Part shown: positions 47,415 through 55,507 of the stretch, piece by piece
Layout of the letters: the number at the start of each line of letters is the position of its first letter
Position numbering within the stretch: position 1 is the first letter of the stretch
Source: JALZKA01 sp963717635
Lineage (GTDB): Bacteria; Actinomycetota; Thermoleophilia; Solirubrobacterales; 70-9
Direction: 5' to 3'
Assembly (NCBI GenBank): GCA_963717635.1
Contig: OY970347.1
Location: forward strand, 1,922,001 to 1,986,000
DNA: 64,000 nt
Made by a program: the position numbers and the translations under genes
The notes under the pieces: generated by a model
Told to the model about the DNA's origin: nothing
The model's input: only the letters and a program-made list of their open reading frames with translations
Databases searched by the model: none

Positions 47415-48203
47415 ATGCCGCCCGTCCTGATCGCGCAAATCACCGACTCGCATGTGGGCGCCGGCCCCGGCGACACCGCGTCGGCCGACGCGCTGTCCGC
47501 AGCCGTCGAGGCGATCGCCGGGCTCGACCCGGCGCCGGTCGCGGTCCTGTTCACCGGCGACCTCGCTGCCAACGGCAGGCCAGCCGAGTACGAGCGGATC
47601 CGGGAGCTGCTGGCGCCGCTTCCGATGCCGGTGCACCCGCTGATGGGAAACCACGACGAGCGCGACGCGTTCCGCGCGGCCTTCGCCGACCACCCCGGCG
47701 TCGCCGGGAAGACCGAGTTCGTCCAGTACACGGCGAACTGCGGCCCGGTGACGGTGGTCGTCTGCGACACCACCGACCCCGGTGAGCTCGGCGGACAGCT
47801 GGGGCCCGACCGCCTCGAGTGGCTCGACACCCAACTGGCGGCGGCGGCGGGATCGCCGACGATCGTCGCCATGCACCATCCGCCGCTCCTGACCGGGATC
47901 CACGAGTTCGACACCGAGATCCCGCTGGCGCCGCCCGATCGCGCGGCCGTGGCCGCCCTCCCCGACCCTCCCGAGCTGATCGTCAGCGGCCACATCCACC
48001 TGGCGATCCGCGGCGTGTCCGGCCCCACGCCCGTGTTCGTCTGCCCGAGCGTCCACCTGCAGGCCGAGTTCGACCTCACCCCGGAGGCAAGCGTCCGGTT
48101 GGTCCCGGATCCGCCGGGCTACGCGGTCCACCTCCACGGCGCGGGCGAGGGCCTGGTCAGCCACGTGCGGCCGTTGGTTCAGCATCGCCGCCCGGTCGTC
48201 TAG
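47415..48203 (+). CDS. Calcineurin-like metallophosphoesterase (CpdA-like)
   Basis: A 262-residue phosphoesterase with all five metal motifs: QITDSHVG (D-x-H), FTGDLAANG (G-D), MGNHDERDAF (G-N-H-D), AMHHPPLL (H) and VSGHIHLAI (G-H-x-H). The pattern is closest to class III cyclic-nucleotide phosphodiesterases such as CpdA. cAMP is the usual substrate, though other phosphodiesters are possible. Follows the amidase by seven bases. Its stop codon is part of a TAGGCT hexamer. Confidence 0.87.
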   Translation: MPPVLIAQITDSHVGAGPGDTASADALSAAVEAIAGLDPAPVAVLFTGDLAANGRPAEYERIRELLAPLPMPVHPLMGNHDERDAFRAAFADHPGVAGKTEFVQYTANCGPVTVVVCDTTDPGELGGQLGPDRLEWLDTQLAAAAGSPTIVAMHHPPLLTGIHEFDTEIPLAPPDRAAVAALPDPPELIVSGHIHLAIRGVSGPTPVFVCPSVHLQAEFDLTPEASVRLVPDPPGYAVHLHGAGEGLVSHVRPLVQHRRPVV

Positions 48204-48206
48204 GCT
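48201..48206 (+). promoter_or_regulatory. Putative -10 hexamer TAGGCT overlapping the phosphoesterase stop
   Basis: TAGGCT shares its TAG with the stop codon of the phosphoesterase gene. Transcription would begin about 30 bases before the lipoprotein start, which has its own GGAGGAAGG ribosome-binding site. Confidence 0.35.
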
Positions 48207-48242
48207 GCCGCGATCGCGTTCCCAGGACCTACGGAGGAAGGC

Positions 48243-48704
48243 TTGGCCGGCATGAAGAGGGCCGTGACCGCAACCGCTGCGATCGCCGCGCTGGCGATCG
48301 CCGCCGGCTGTAGCTCGGCCGACACCAAGAACGAGTACGTCGACACCGTCAACGAGATCCAGACGAACGCGCTCGACGCCTTCAACCAGGCAGCGAGCGC
48401 GACCCCGGAGAGCAAGGGGGCGATGGTGGAGCAGCTCGAGGCGGGCGAGGTCGCGCTTGCCGATGCGGTCACCGAACTCGAGTCGGTCGATGTCCCGGAC
48501 GAAGCCGAGGCGGGGCACCCGGAGCTGGTCGCCGGTATCGACGACCTGCGCAAGCTCTTCAAGACGACCGCGGACGACGTCCAGGCGGCCAGCGGCACCG
48601 ACGCATTCTCCGCCGTGTCGGCGCTGGCCTCGGAAGGGGCGGTGGTCGGCACCCAGATCGACGAGGCGATCACCCAGATCAACAACGACCTCGGCGCCGA
48701 GTAG
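48243..48704 (+). CDS. Small lipoprotein, helical, unknown function
   Basis: A 153-residue lipoprotein: signal VTATAAIAALAIAAGCSS with lipobox A-A-G-C, then acidic/alanine-rich helices (VNEIQTNALDAFNQAASATP; VDVPDEAEAGHPELVAGIDD). Similar in kind to the two other helical lipoproteins of the window; the 'P-D-E ... H ... L' stretch is shared with the one at 3232. A TTG five bases after GGAGG is taken as start; an ATG nine bases later is possible. Confidence 0.7.
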   Translation: MAGMKRAVTATAAIAALAIAAGCSSADTKNEYVDTVNEIQTNALDAFNQAASATPESKGAMVEQLEAGEVALADAVTELESVDVPDEAEAGHPELVAGIDDLRKLFKTTADDVQAASGTDAFSAVSALASEGAVVGTQIDEAITQINNDLGAE

Positions 48705-48730
48705 TACCGCTGGCCCTCTAGCTCCAACTA

Positions 48731-48803
48731 GGTGTCCAGGGTCAGCGCGTCCGGCCCGGCGAAGCTCCTGTCGCGCTTCGTTTCAGACATGATCGCCGCC
48801 TGA
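48731..48803 (+). CDS. Possible 23-residue leader-type ORF coupled to the hydrolase
   Basis: A GTG frame of 23 codons (MSRVSASGPAKLLSRFVSDM then IAA) ends in a TGA that overlaps the CTG start of the following hydrolase as CTGA. It looks codon-biased and could serve to deliver ribosomes to the CTG, but there is no family match and the reading may be chance. Confidence 0.25.
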
Positions 48804-49642
48804 CCCCCGCTGAGCCCCGCATCGAAACGGTCCAGGTCGGTGAGCTGACGCTCTCCTACCGGGAGCTGGGCTCCGGGCCGCCGGTGCTGCTGCTGCACGG
48901 CTGGCCGACCTCCTCGTTCCTGTGGCGGGAGGTGATGAAGCCGATCGCCGAGGGCAATCGGGCGATCGCCCTCGACCTCCCCGGCTTCGGCGCCTCATCC
49001 AAGCCCCCGGACGCCAGCTACAGCTTTCGTTTCTACGAGGAAGCGCTCGACGGGTTTTTGGCGACGCTCGAGATCGACCGGGTCGCGCTGGCCGTACATG
49101 ATCTCGGCGGACCGATCGGGATCCACTGGGGGATTCAAAACCGCGACCGGGTCGAGCGGCTGGCCCTGCTGAACACGCTGCTCTACGCGCGGCCGTCCCC
49201 GGCGGTCGTCGCGTTCGTCGTCGCCTGCCGGCTGCCCGGCGCTCGCGGCTTCCTGACCAGCAGGCGCGGGCTGGACTTCACGATGAAACTGGGCATGGCC
49301 AACGACGAGCGGCGGACCGACGAGGTGCGCCAGGCCATCCGCGAGCCGTTCGCCACCAAGGACGCCCGCCGCGCGCTCGCGAAGGCGGGCTATGGCCTGA
49401 GCCCGAAAGCGTTCATTGAGATCCAGCGCGCGCTGCCCGATCTGGACTGGCCGGTCCGAGCGGTCTACGGCAAGCGCGACCGGATTCTGCCCGACGTCGG
49501 CAGGACGATGGCCAAGGTCAAGCGCGACATCCCGCATGCGGAGGTCACCGCGCTGCCGAACTGCGGCCATTTCCTCCAGGAGGACGACCCCGGGCAGGTC
49601 GGCGCGCTGCTGGCCGAGTTCTTCGCCGCTGCTCCGTCTTGA
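48800..49642 (+). CDS. Alpha/beta hydrolase, haloalkane dehalogenase-like, CTG start
   Basis: A 280-residue alpha/beta hydrolase. LSYRELGSGPPVLLLHGWPT gives strands 1-3 and the H-G-x-P oxyanion motif, LDLPGFGASSKPPDASYSF the loop after strand 4, LAVHDLGGPIGIHWGIQN the nucleophile elbow with Asp (H-D-x-G-G, as in dehalogenases), GKRDRILPD the acid and PNCGHFLQEDDP the His. Between the upstream stop and a GTG that would cut off the first strands, no ATG, GTG or TTG is in frame; CTG in a CTGA overlap gives the normal length. Substrate unknown. Confidence 0.82.
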   Translation: MTPAEPRIETVQVGELTLSYRELGSGPPVLLLHGWPTSSFLWREVMKPIAEGNRAIALDLPGFGASSKPPDASYSFRFYEEALDGFLATLEIDRVALAVHDLGGPIGIHWGIQNRDRVERLALLNTLLYARPSPAVVAFVVACRLPGARGFLTSRRGLDFTMKLGMANDERRTDEVRQAIREPFATKDARRALAKAGYGLSPKAFIEIQRALPDLDWPVRAVYGKRDRILPDVGRTMAKVKRDIPHAEVTALPNCGHFLQEDDPGQVGALLAEFFAAAPS

Positions 49643-49646
49643 TCGG

Positions 49647-51026
49647 CTAGCGCCTGTGCGCCGCCAGCTGCACGCGCAGGTCGCTGCCGTCGCTCCGGTC
49701 CCAGGCTGAGAATGCTCGGAGCCGGTTCGCAATCGCGACGACCATGTTCTCGGCCCCTGCGCCGACCTCAGAGAGCCTTCGCTGTCCGCCGAACCGCCGC
49801 TTGCCCGGCGCCCGAATGCGGGCCTGGGCGAGCCCGCAGCACGACGGGCCCGAGTCGTCGAAATGCCGCCAGCCGACGATCGTCGAGCCGTCGGCGCTGA
49901 CCGCGACCAGCGGGTCCTGCGCGCTCTCGCCGGCGGGCGAAAGGAACCTCCGAGCTCCGAAGCTGGTGCCCCGCCGGGCCGTGCGGACCGCGATCCGGGG
50001 CTCCGGCGAGACGAGCTGCTCCCAGGCGACTGTCGTCCGGCGCTCGGAGTCGATCCCGACGTCCGGCTCGCCGCTGTTCGCACCGCCGCTCAGTTTCACG
50101 ATCGGGCCGAAACGGCCGCCTGGGACTCGGCGCCGTACCTCGAGCTCGTACTCGAGCCCGGCTGTCTCCACAAGCCAGGCGGCGACCGTCGTGCCGTCGG
50201 GGCCGACCGCGACCGTGTGGTAGTCGGCCTCGTCGTCGGGCCGCGAGAGATTCTTGCGAGCGCCGAAGCCGCGCCCGGGGCGCCGCACCTTCACCACCGT
50301 CCGGTCGTGGGTTCCGTCGAAGCGCTGCCAGACGATGGCGGCGGCGCCGCTGGGGGCCATCCCGAGGTGCGGGGAATACGCGCTCTCGCCCGGCGGCGAC
50401 AGGGTCTCGAAGTTGCGAAAGCGTGGCTTCGGGCCGATCCCCGAGGGCCTGATCCGCACCTGGAGGCGCCGAAAAAACCCCGGGTCCTCCCTGGTCCAGA
50501 TCGCGATCGCCCGGCCGTCGCGCCCGACCGCGACGTTCCAGTCATTCACGCTCTCGCCCGCCTCGGAAAGTGTCTGCACCTGGCCCCAACCGCCGCCCGG
50601 CCGAAAGACGCGGACCTGCGCGCGGGCGCAACAGCTCGGCGGATCGCTGCCATCGAGGCGCCTCCAGATCACCGCCGCCGTGCCGTCGCTCCCAATCGCG
50701 GCCTGGGCGAAACGGGCGTCCTGGCCGGGCGCCGAGAGCGTCCTGACCTTCCCGAGCTTGCCGTTCGGCCGGCGGACGACAGCCTGGATCCGGGCGCAGC
50801 AGGTGGAGGGAGGCTGGGTGCCGTCGAAGCGGTGCCAGGCGAGCACCATGGCGCCGTTTGGGGCGACCGCAAGGGCGGGGCTTCGCGCCGGCTCCCCGGC
50901 GGGGGAGAGATTGCGCGGCGCCTTCCAGCCCGCGCCGGCAAGGCCGGGAATCAGGACGGCGGCGAGGACGGCGCCTGCGACCGTCATCCGACCTAGTTTC
51001 CAGCGCCGCCATCGGCCCTGCCCCAT
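49647..51026 (-). CDS. Secreted repeat protein, probable beta-propeller with CC pairs
   Basis: A 459-residue secreted protein: signal region MTVAGAVLAAVLIPGLAGAG, then about seven units of 50-60 residues with the pattern 'LS.aGe.a..p.vAv...G..vv.W.r.dg....v....r..g..fg....' (for example LSPAGEPARSPALAVAPNGA; LSPPGESAYSPHLGMAPSGA). Such spacing suggests a seven-bladed propeller. Three units carry a neighbouring cysteine pair (STCCARIQ, PSCCARAQ, PSCCGLAQ). Function unknown; the fold suggests binding of a ligand or surface. Convergent with the hydrolase gene. Confidence 0.75.
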   Translation of the reverse strand: MGQGRWRRWKLGRMTVAGAVLAAVLIPGLAGAGWKAPRNLSPAGEPARSPALAVAPNGAMVLAWHRFDGTQPPSTCCARIQAVVRRPNGKLGKVRTLSAPGQDARFAQAAIGSDGTAAVIWRRLDGSDPPSCCARAQVRVFRPGGGWGQVQTLSEAGESVNDWNVAVGRDGRAIAIWTREDPGFFRRLQVRIRPSGIGPKPRFRNFETLSPPGESAYSPHLGMAPSGAAAIVWQRFDGTHDRTVVKVRRPGRGFGARKNLSRPDDEADYHTVAVGPDGTTVAAWLVETAGLEYELEVRRRVPGGRFGPIVKLSGGANSGEPDVGIDSERRTTVAWEQLVSPEPRIAVRTARRGTSFGARRFLSPAGESAQDPLVAVSADGSTIVGWRHFDDSGPSCCGLAQARIRAPGKRRFGGQRRLSEVGAGAENMVVAIANRLRAFSAWDRSDGSDLRVQLAAHRR

Positions 51027-51066
51027 GAGACCACGGTACACCCAACCCGGGCTGCGGACAAGCGAC

Positions 51067-52521
51067 CTAGCCCGGGTTGATATGTAGCTCACGAGCGAGA
51101 AACTCGCGGATCGCAGCCGCCGCCGGGCGACCCGGGTAGTAGAGCGCGTCCGTATGGCCCGCGTTCGGAGCGACGAACTGCTCGGAATCCGGGAAAAACC
51201 CGGCGACGGTTTTGCCCTCGAACGGGGTCGTGAGGTCGTCGAACTCGCCGGACACCACCAGCACCGGTGCATCGGTGGGCTCCTGAGTCTCGGGATCGAC
51301 CGCCGGCTCATAGAGCTCGGTCGGAGCCGGCCAGCTCAGGCATTCCAGATAGGACGTCTCCTCGGCCAGCGCCACCTCGCGGGTGGTGAACGGCTCGAAT
51401 GCGTCGACCGGGTAATTGCGCATGGCCATCTCGAACTGCACCCGGCGCTCGGCCTCCGACGCCGCCTTGTCCCAGATCATCGGGTAGTCGTTGCAGCCGA
51501 CCACGTACTCCCCCGCCCGTTGGAAGCGATCGCCGTTCTGGACCCCGGCCTGCGCCGGGGTGACGAGCCGCTTGTAGCGCGTCAGGTCGCCGTCGATCAA
51601 CTCGCTGACGGCCAGGTTGATCTTCAGATAGGTGTCGGGCGGTCCGTAGGCGGCGGCGATCAACGCGTTCAGGAGATCGGTGCCGGGGCGCGCCTTCTCC
51701 CGAAGGATCTCGAGCGCGCGTCCGAGCCGGGCGATCGCGTCGCCGGAGCAGTCGGGCGAGCGGTCACACGTGGTCTTCAGCGCGCGGATCCCTGTCCGCG
51801 GCAGGCTCGGGTACCACGGGTCCTCGCCGAACGCGGGATAGGCCGAGTCGAGAACCATGGCTTCCAGCCGGTCGCCGTGGCGGTAGGCGTAGGACTGGCC
51901 GAGGAAGGTCCCGTACGAGTCGCCGTAGAGCGAGATCTCCTCGTAGCCCAGCGCCTCCCGAACCGCGTCGATGTCGTCGGCCGCGGCCGACGTGCGGTAG
52001 GAGATGAACCGCTCGCCGAGGCGCCGCGCGCAATCAGCCAGCGAGACGAAGTCCGGCCCCAGCCCCGCCTGCAGGTCCGGGCAGTCGTACTGCTCGGACG
52101 TACCCTGGCCGCGCTGGTCGACCAGCACCATGTCGTGATGCTCGAGCAGCGGCCCCATCAGGGCCGCGAAGCTCGAGGCGGTCCCGGTCGAGGCGTATCC
52201 AGGGCCGCCCTCGACCATGAAGAACGCGCCCTCCGGCGGGGACTTCCGGTCGCGCCTTGGCAGCATCGCGAAGCCGATCTCGGTGTTGCCGTAGGACGGG
52301 TCGGTCCGCTCGAGCGGGACCTCGAGCTTGCCGCAGCGGTATTCGGGCTTGACCGGCAGCGGCTTGCAGGGCCCGAGGTCGGAGATCGCGATCGAGCCGA
52401 ATGCGGGCCCGGGGGTCGGCGCGGGCGCCGGGTCGGCCTCGTCGTCATCGCCACCGCCGCAGGCGGCCAGTATCAGCGCGACGGCCGCCAGCGGGAGGGC
52501 CAGACGAATATCAGCGGCCAT
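51067..52521 (-). CDS. Secreted alpha/beta hydrolase lipoprotein, tripeptidyl-aminopeptidase-like
   Basis: A 484-residue serine hydrolase. Signal LPLAAVALILAACGGGDD with lipobox L-A-A-C. FMVEGGPGYAST and VLVDQRGQGTSEQYDCPDLQ match the prolyl/tripeptidyl peptidase opening (GGPG, DQRG.G.S), ISLYGDSYGTFLGQSYAYRH the nucleophile elbow, LVVSGEFDDLTTP the acid, PNAGHTDAL the His (TAP-like C-terminal domain). Likely cleaves peptides or esters outside the membrane. Leaderless-type TAATGT six bases before the ATG. Confidence 0.88.
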   Translation of the reverse strand: MAADIRLALPLAAVALILAACGGGDDDEADPAPAPTPGPAFGSIAISDLGPCKPLPVKPEYRCGKLEVPLERTDPSYGNTEIGFAMLPRRDRKSPPEGAFFMVEGGPGYASTGTASSFAALMGPLLEHHDMVLVDQRGQGTSEQYDCPDLQAGLGPDFVSLADCARRLGERFISYRTSAAADDIDAVREALGYEEISLYGDSYGTFLGQSYAYRHGDRLEAMVLDSAYPAFGEDPWYPSLPRTGIRALKTTCDRSPDCSGDAIARLGRALEILREKARPGTDLLNALIAAAYGPPDTYLKINLAVSELIDGDLTRYKRLVTPAQAGVQNGDRFQRAGEYVVGCNDYPMIWDKAASEAERRVQFEMAMRNYPVDAFEPFTTREVALAEETSYLECLSWPAPTELYEPAVDPETQEPTDAPVLVVSGEFDDLTTPFEGKTVAGFFPDSEQFVAPNAGHTDALYYPGRPAAAAIREFLARELHINPG

Positions 52522-52527
52522 GTGGCG

Positions 52528-52533
52528 ACATTA
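52528..52533 (-). promoter_or_regulatory. Putative -10 hexamer TAATGT, leaderless-type position
   Basis: On the minus strand TAATGT ends six bases before the ATG of the TAP-like hydrolase. Confidence 0.38.
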
Positions 52534-52567
52534 CTCCTGCCGGTCACCCAGCCGGGGGGGCTACGCA

Positions 52568-52933
52568 TCAGGGCTTCGACTGCCAGAGCGCCAGCTCGCC
52601 GCCGGCGGGCGTCGCGACGACGCTGCGCCAGCCCTCGGGGCCCTCGCGGGGCCCGAGCAGGACCGAGGCGCCAAGCCAGCGCGCCCGCTGGGTGGCCTCG
52701 GCGATCCGGTCGACCTCGACATACGGCACCCACAACGGCTGCTCGGTCTGGCATTCGACCACCCCGCCCCCGCCGAAGCCGCCCGCCAGCGCGAGCGCGG
52801 TGTACGACCCCCACCCGGCGGTGATGCGCTCGGCCCGCCAGCCGCAGAGCTCGGCGTAGAAGGCGCTCGCGCGCGCCAGGTCGCATGTATGGAGCTCGAG
52901 GTGCACGACGGGCTTGGGAGGAGCCTGCATCAC
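52568..52933 (-). CDS. Small VOC-family (glyoxalase-like) protein
   Basis: A 121-residue single VOC module: PVVHLELHTCDLARASAFYA then ELCGWRAERITAGWGSYTAL is the opening with 'vhlElht.Dl..a.aFY.el.GW', and WVPYVEVDRIAEATQRARWL followed by the 'GA..l..p.egp.G...v.a.P.G...al.' C-terminus. Probably a dimer forming a small-ligand or metal site; enzymatic role unknown. It is divergent from the sigma factor gene and lies 46 bases upstream of the TAP-like gene. Confidence 0.82.
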   Translation of the reverse strand: MMQAPPKPVVHLELHTCDLARASAFYAELCGWRAERITAGWGSYTALALAGGFGGGGVVECQTEQPLWVPYVEVDRIAEATQRARWLGASVLLGPREGPEGWRSVVATPAGGELALWQSKP

Positions 52934-52999
52934 CCCCTAAAGACCCGCGACCTCGCTAAAACTCATCGTCGGCGATGAGTTCTCACTCGGGCAGCGGTC

Positions 53000-53005
53000 T
53001 AGGTT
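53000..53005 (+). promoter_or_regulatory. Putative -10 hexamer TAGGTT before the sigma factor gene
   Basis: TAGGTT ends nine bases before the ATG. An AAGAGG also abuts the ATG, too close for a good ribosome-binding site. Confidence 0.33.
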
Positions 53006-53014
53006 TCTAAGAGG

Positions 53015-54073
53015 ATGGCTCCACAGGCACAGACTCTGGCCGTGCACGAGCGTGAGCTGCTGGCCGCCGCACGCGCCGGCGACGAGCACGCCTTCGGCCG
53101 GTTGGTCGAGCCTCGGCGCGGCGAGCTGCACGCCCACTGCTACCGCATGCTCGGCTCCGTCCAAGACGCCGAGGACGCGCTGCAGGAGGCGCTGCTGCGC
53201 GCCTGGCGCGGGTTGCCGCGGTTCGAGGAGCGCAGCTCGCTGCGCTCCTGGCTTTACACGATCTCAACCAACACCTGCCTGAACGCGATCGAGCGGCGGC
53301 CGAAGCGCGTGCTGCCGATCGACTACGGCCCGGCTGCCGACCCGCACGTCCGCGCGCAGAAGCCGAGCGAGGTGGGCGCCCCGGTCGTCGAGTCGGTCTG
53401 GCTCGAGCCCTACGCGGATGAGCGCCTGGAGATCGAGGACGGACTCGCCGGCCCCGAGGCCACCTACGAGCAGCGCGAAAGCGTCGAGCTCGCGTTCGTC
53501 GCCGCGCTCCAGCATCTGCCGGCAAACCAGCGTGCCGTCTTGATCCTGCGCGCGGTGTTGGGCTTCTCGGCCCAGGAGGTCGCCGAAACTCTCGACACCA
53601 GCGTCGCCGCCGTGAACAGCGCCCTCCAGCGCGCCCGCAAGACCGTCGACGAGCGGCTTCCCGCCCAGAGCCAGCAGGAGACGCTCCGTGCGCTCGGCGA
53701 CGCGGAGCTGAGCGAGCTGGTCGATCGCTACATGGCCGCGCTCGAAAGCGGCGAGGTCGATCAGGTGATCGAGCTGCTGACCGAGGACGCAACCTGGTCG
53801 ATGCCCCCGCTCACCAACTGGTACCGCGGGATCGAGGCTCTGCGTGGCTTCCTCTCCCTGGGGCCGATGCCCGAGCGCTGGCGCCACATCCCGACCCGGG
53901 CGAACGGCCAGGCCGCCGTCGGCTGCTACATGTGGGATGACGATGCCGGCAAGTACCTGTCGTTTTGCATCGATGTCCTCACCCTGCGCGGCGGCCGGAT
54001 CGCCGAGGTCACGGCGTTCATCGACCGTGGGGTGTTCCCGAGCTTCGGACTGCCGGACGAGCTGCCGGCCTAG
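53015..54073 (+). CDS. ECF sigma factor with C-terminal SnoaL-like domain (SigX5/SigG type)
   Basis: A 352-residue sigma factor. Region 2: LHAHCYRMLGSVQDAEDALQ and RSSLRSWLYTISTNTCLNAI. Region 4: HLPANQRAVLILRAVLGFSA and VAETLDTSVAAVNSALQRAR. After about residue 230 a SnoaL/NTF2-like domain follows (VDRYMAALESGEVDQVIELL; DATWSMPPLTNWYRGIEALR). In such families the extra domain replaces a separate anti-sigma factor and controls activity from within. No anti-sigma gene is adjacent, in keeping with this. The stop overlaps a convergent gene by four bases. Confidence 0.92.
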   Translation: MAPQAQTLAVHERELLAAARAGDEHAFGRLVEPRRGELHAHCYRMLGSVQDAEDALQEALLRAWRGLPRFEERSSLRSWLYTISTNTCLNAIERRPKRVLPIDYGPAADPHVRAQKPSEVGAPVVESVWLEPYADERLEIEDGLAGPEATYEQRESVELAFVAALQHLPANQRAVLILRAVLGFSAQEVAETLDTSVAAVNSALQRARKTVDERLPAQSQQETLRALGDAELSELVDRYMAALESGEVDQVIELLTEDATWSMPPLTNWYRGIEALRGFLSLGPMPERWRHIPTRANGQAAVGCYMWDDDAGKYLSFCIDVLTLRGGRIAEVTAFIDRGVFPSFGLPDELPA

Positions 54074-54840
54074 GCCGGGCCTGCCTCCGCGCGCCGCTCG
54101 GCGGCTTTCGCCTGGCGCCGGAGCGCAGTCGTCTCGCGCTTGGCCTCGGCCAGCTCCGCCTTCTCCCGGCGCACCGCCTCGGCCGCGTCGCCGACCCGCG
54201 CGCGGAGCCGCTCCTCGCGGGCTTCGGCCTCGGCCAGCTGGCGTTCGAGACGCTTCAGCTCGCGGCGCGCCTGGGCGGCGTCGCGTTTCTTGGGATCAGG
54301 TGGCTTCCTCGCGCGCCCGCGGCGCGGCGGCGCGCTGACCTCGAGCGTCCCGATCGTCGCCACCGACTGCTCGCGCTCGACCCGGCCCGCGATCACCCGC
54401 TCGCGAAGCTCCGGATCGGCGCTCGCGGCGCGCAGCGTCTCGTCGACCAGGTCCACGGCGCGAGCCGCCGGCCGATGGCCCGCCTCGATCGCTCCTCGCT
54501 CGGCTGCGTCAACGACCGCGCGGACGGCGTCGCGCTCGCGCGCTGCCGCCGCGCGCCATCCAGTCGCACCCTCGTCCTCGCCTTCGAGCGCGCGGCGCTG
54601 CGCCTCCTCCAGCTCGCCGCTTGCCTTCGCGAAGGCCTCGAGCAGCTCGGGCGACGTCAGGGCGGCGCGGTTGAGCAACCAGGCCGCGGCGCTCGGCCGC
54701 GGGAGCTTCTTGACGGCATCTGCCTCCTCGCGATCGCCCGCGTCGCGCAGGTCCTTCGCGATCGCGTTGCGGGCTGCGACGAACCCGTCCGGATGCTCGC
54801 GATAGAGCGGGTCGAGATCGGGACCGTCCGCAGCGCTCAT
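54070..54840 (-). CDS. Alanine/arginine-rich coiled-coil protein, unknown function
   Basis: A 256-residue soluble protein. The N-terminal part (DPLYREHPDGFVAARNAIAK; LPRPSAAAWLLNRAALTSPE) is helical and contains a conserved-looking 'kkLpRPs.aAWllN.aal' stretch that I have seen in uncharacterised actinobacterial proteins. From about residue 190 a long heptad region (RRELKRLERQLAEAEAREER) predicts a coiled coil. No enzyme motif. It overlaps the preceding hydrolase gene as ATGA and is therefore co-expressed. Confidence 0.68.
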   Translation of the reverse strand: MSAADGPDLDPLYREHPDGFVAARNAIAKDLRDAGDREEADAVKKLPRPSAAAWLLNRAALTSPELLEAFAKASGELEEAQRRALEGEDEGATGWRAAAARERDAVRAVVDAAERGAIEAGHRPAARAVDLVDETLRAASADPELRERVIAGRVEREQSVATIGTLEVSAPPRRGRARKPPDPKKRDAAQARRELKRLERQLAEAEAREERLRARVGDAAEAVRREKAELAEAKRETTALRRQAKAAERRAEAGPA

Positions 54841-55457
54841 CGGACGACCTCGGGCAGCCAGGCCTCGACGGCAACTGCGACCGCATCGACGTCGCGCAGC
54901 GTGTGGGTGCCGGGCACGAGGGTCACCGTGCGGTTCGGCCCATCGGGCGGGATGCCGAACGGGTCGCGCTCGCCCTGCACGACCAGCGTCGGCGCGCCCA
55001 CGGCCTCCAGCTCATGCAGCCGGTCCGGGGCGAGCGGCTTGCCCTTGCGTTGCGGCGGCTGGAGCGGAAACGCAACGCAAAGCACCGCGACCGCGCCCTG
55101 AGCTGCCGCCGCTCGACACGCGACCCGGGCACCGAGCGAGCGCCCGCCGGTGATCAGCGGCAGGCCGGCGAGCTGGTTCGCGGTCAGGTGCCCGACGGCG
55201 GCGGCCCAGGCGTCGTCCAGGTGCTGGGCCGGCGCCGGTGAGCGCCGCCCGGCGACCCGGTAGGGCTGCTCGACCAGCGCGACGCTGACGCCCTGGCTCA
55301 CGGCCACGTCCTTGGCGGCCTGGATGTCGGCGGCCTCCACCCCGCCCCCGGCGCCGTGCCCCATCACCAGCGCCGCGCGCGGCGAGTCGGCCTGATGCAG
55401 GTGGGCGCGCGCCGGGCCGCGCGGGGTTTCGATCTCGAGCGTTGCCACTGGCGTCAT
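54837..55457 (-). CDS. Alpha/beta hydrolase, KANL3/Tex30-like (dienelactone-hydrolase-like)
   Basis: A 206-residue hydrolase. AALVMGHGAGGGVEAADIQA is the opening of the family (l.lGHGAG.g....l...a), LPLITGGRSLGARVACRAAA has the elbow G-G-R-S-x-G-A-R, LVVQGERDPFG the acid and LVPGTHTLRDVD the His. This GGRSMGGR-type group is common in actinobacteria and uncharacterised. The ATG chosen opens the core; another lies 18 bases upstream. Confidence 0.83.
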   Translation of the reverse strand: MTPVATLEIETPRGPARAHLHQADSPRAALVMGHGAGGGVEAADIQAAKDVAVSQGVSVALVEQPYRVAGRRSPAPAQHLDDAWAAAVGHLTANQLAGLPLITGGRSLGARVACRAAAAQGAVAVLCVAFPLQPPQRKGKPLAPDRLHELEAVGAPTLVVQGERDPFGIPPDGPNRTVTLVPGTHTLRDVDAVAVAVEAWLPEVVR

Positions 55458-55507
55458 CGGATCAAGAGACAGCATGCGGCACGCGAACTCATCGCGCGTG
55501 GCGGTGC

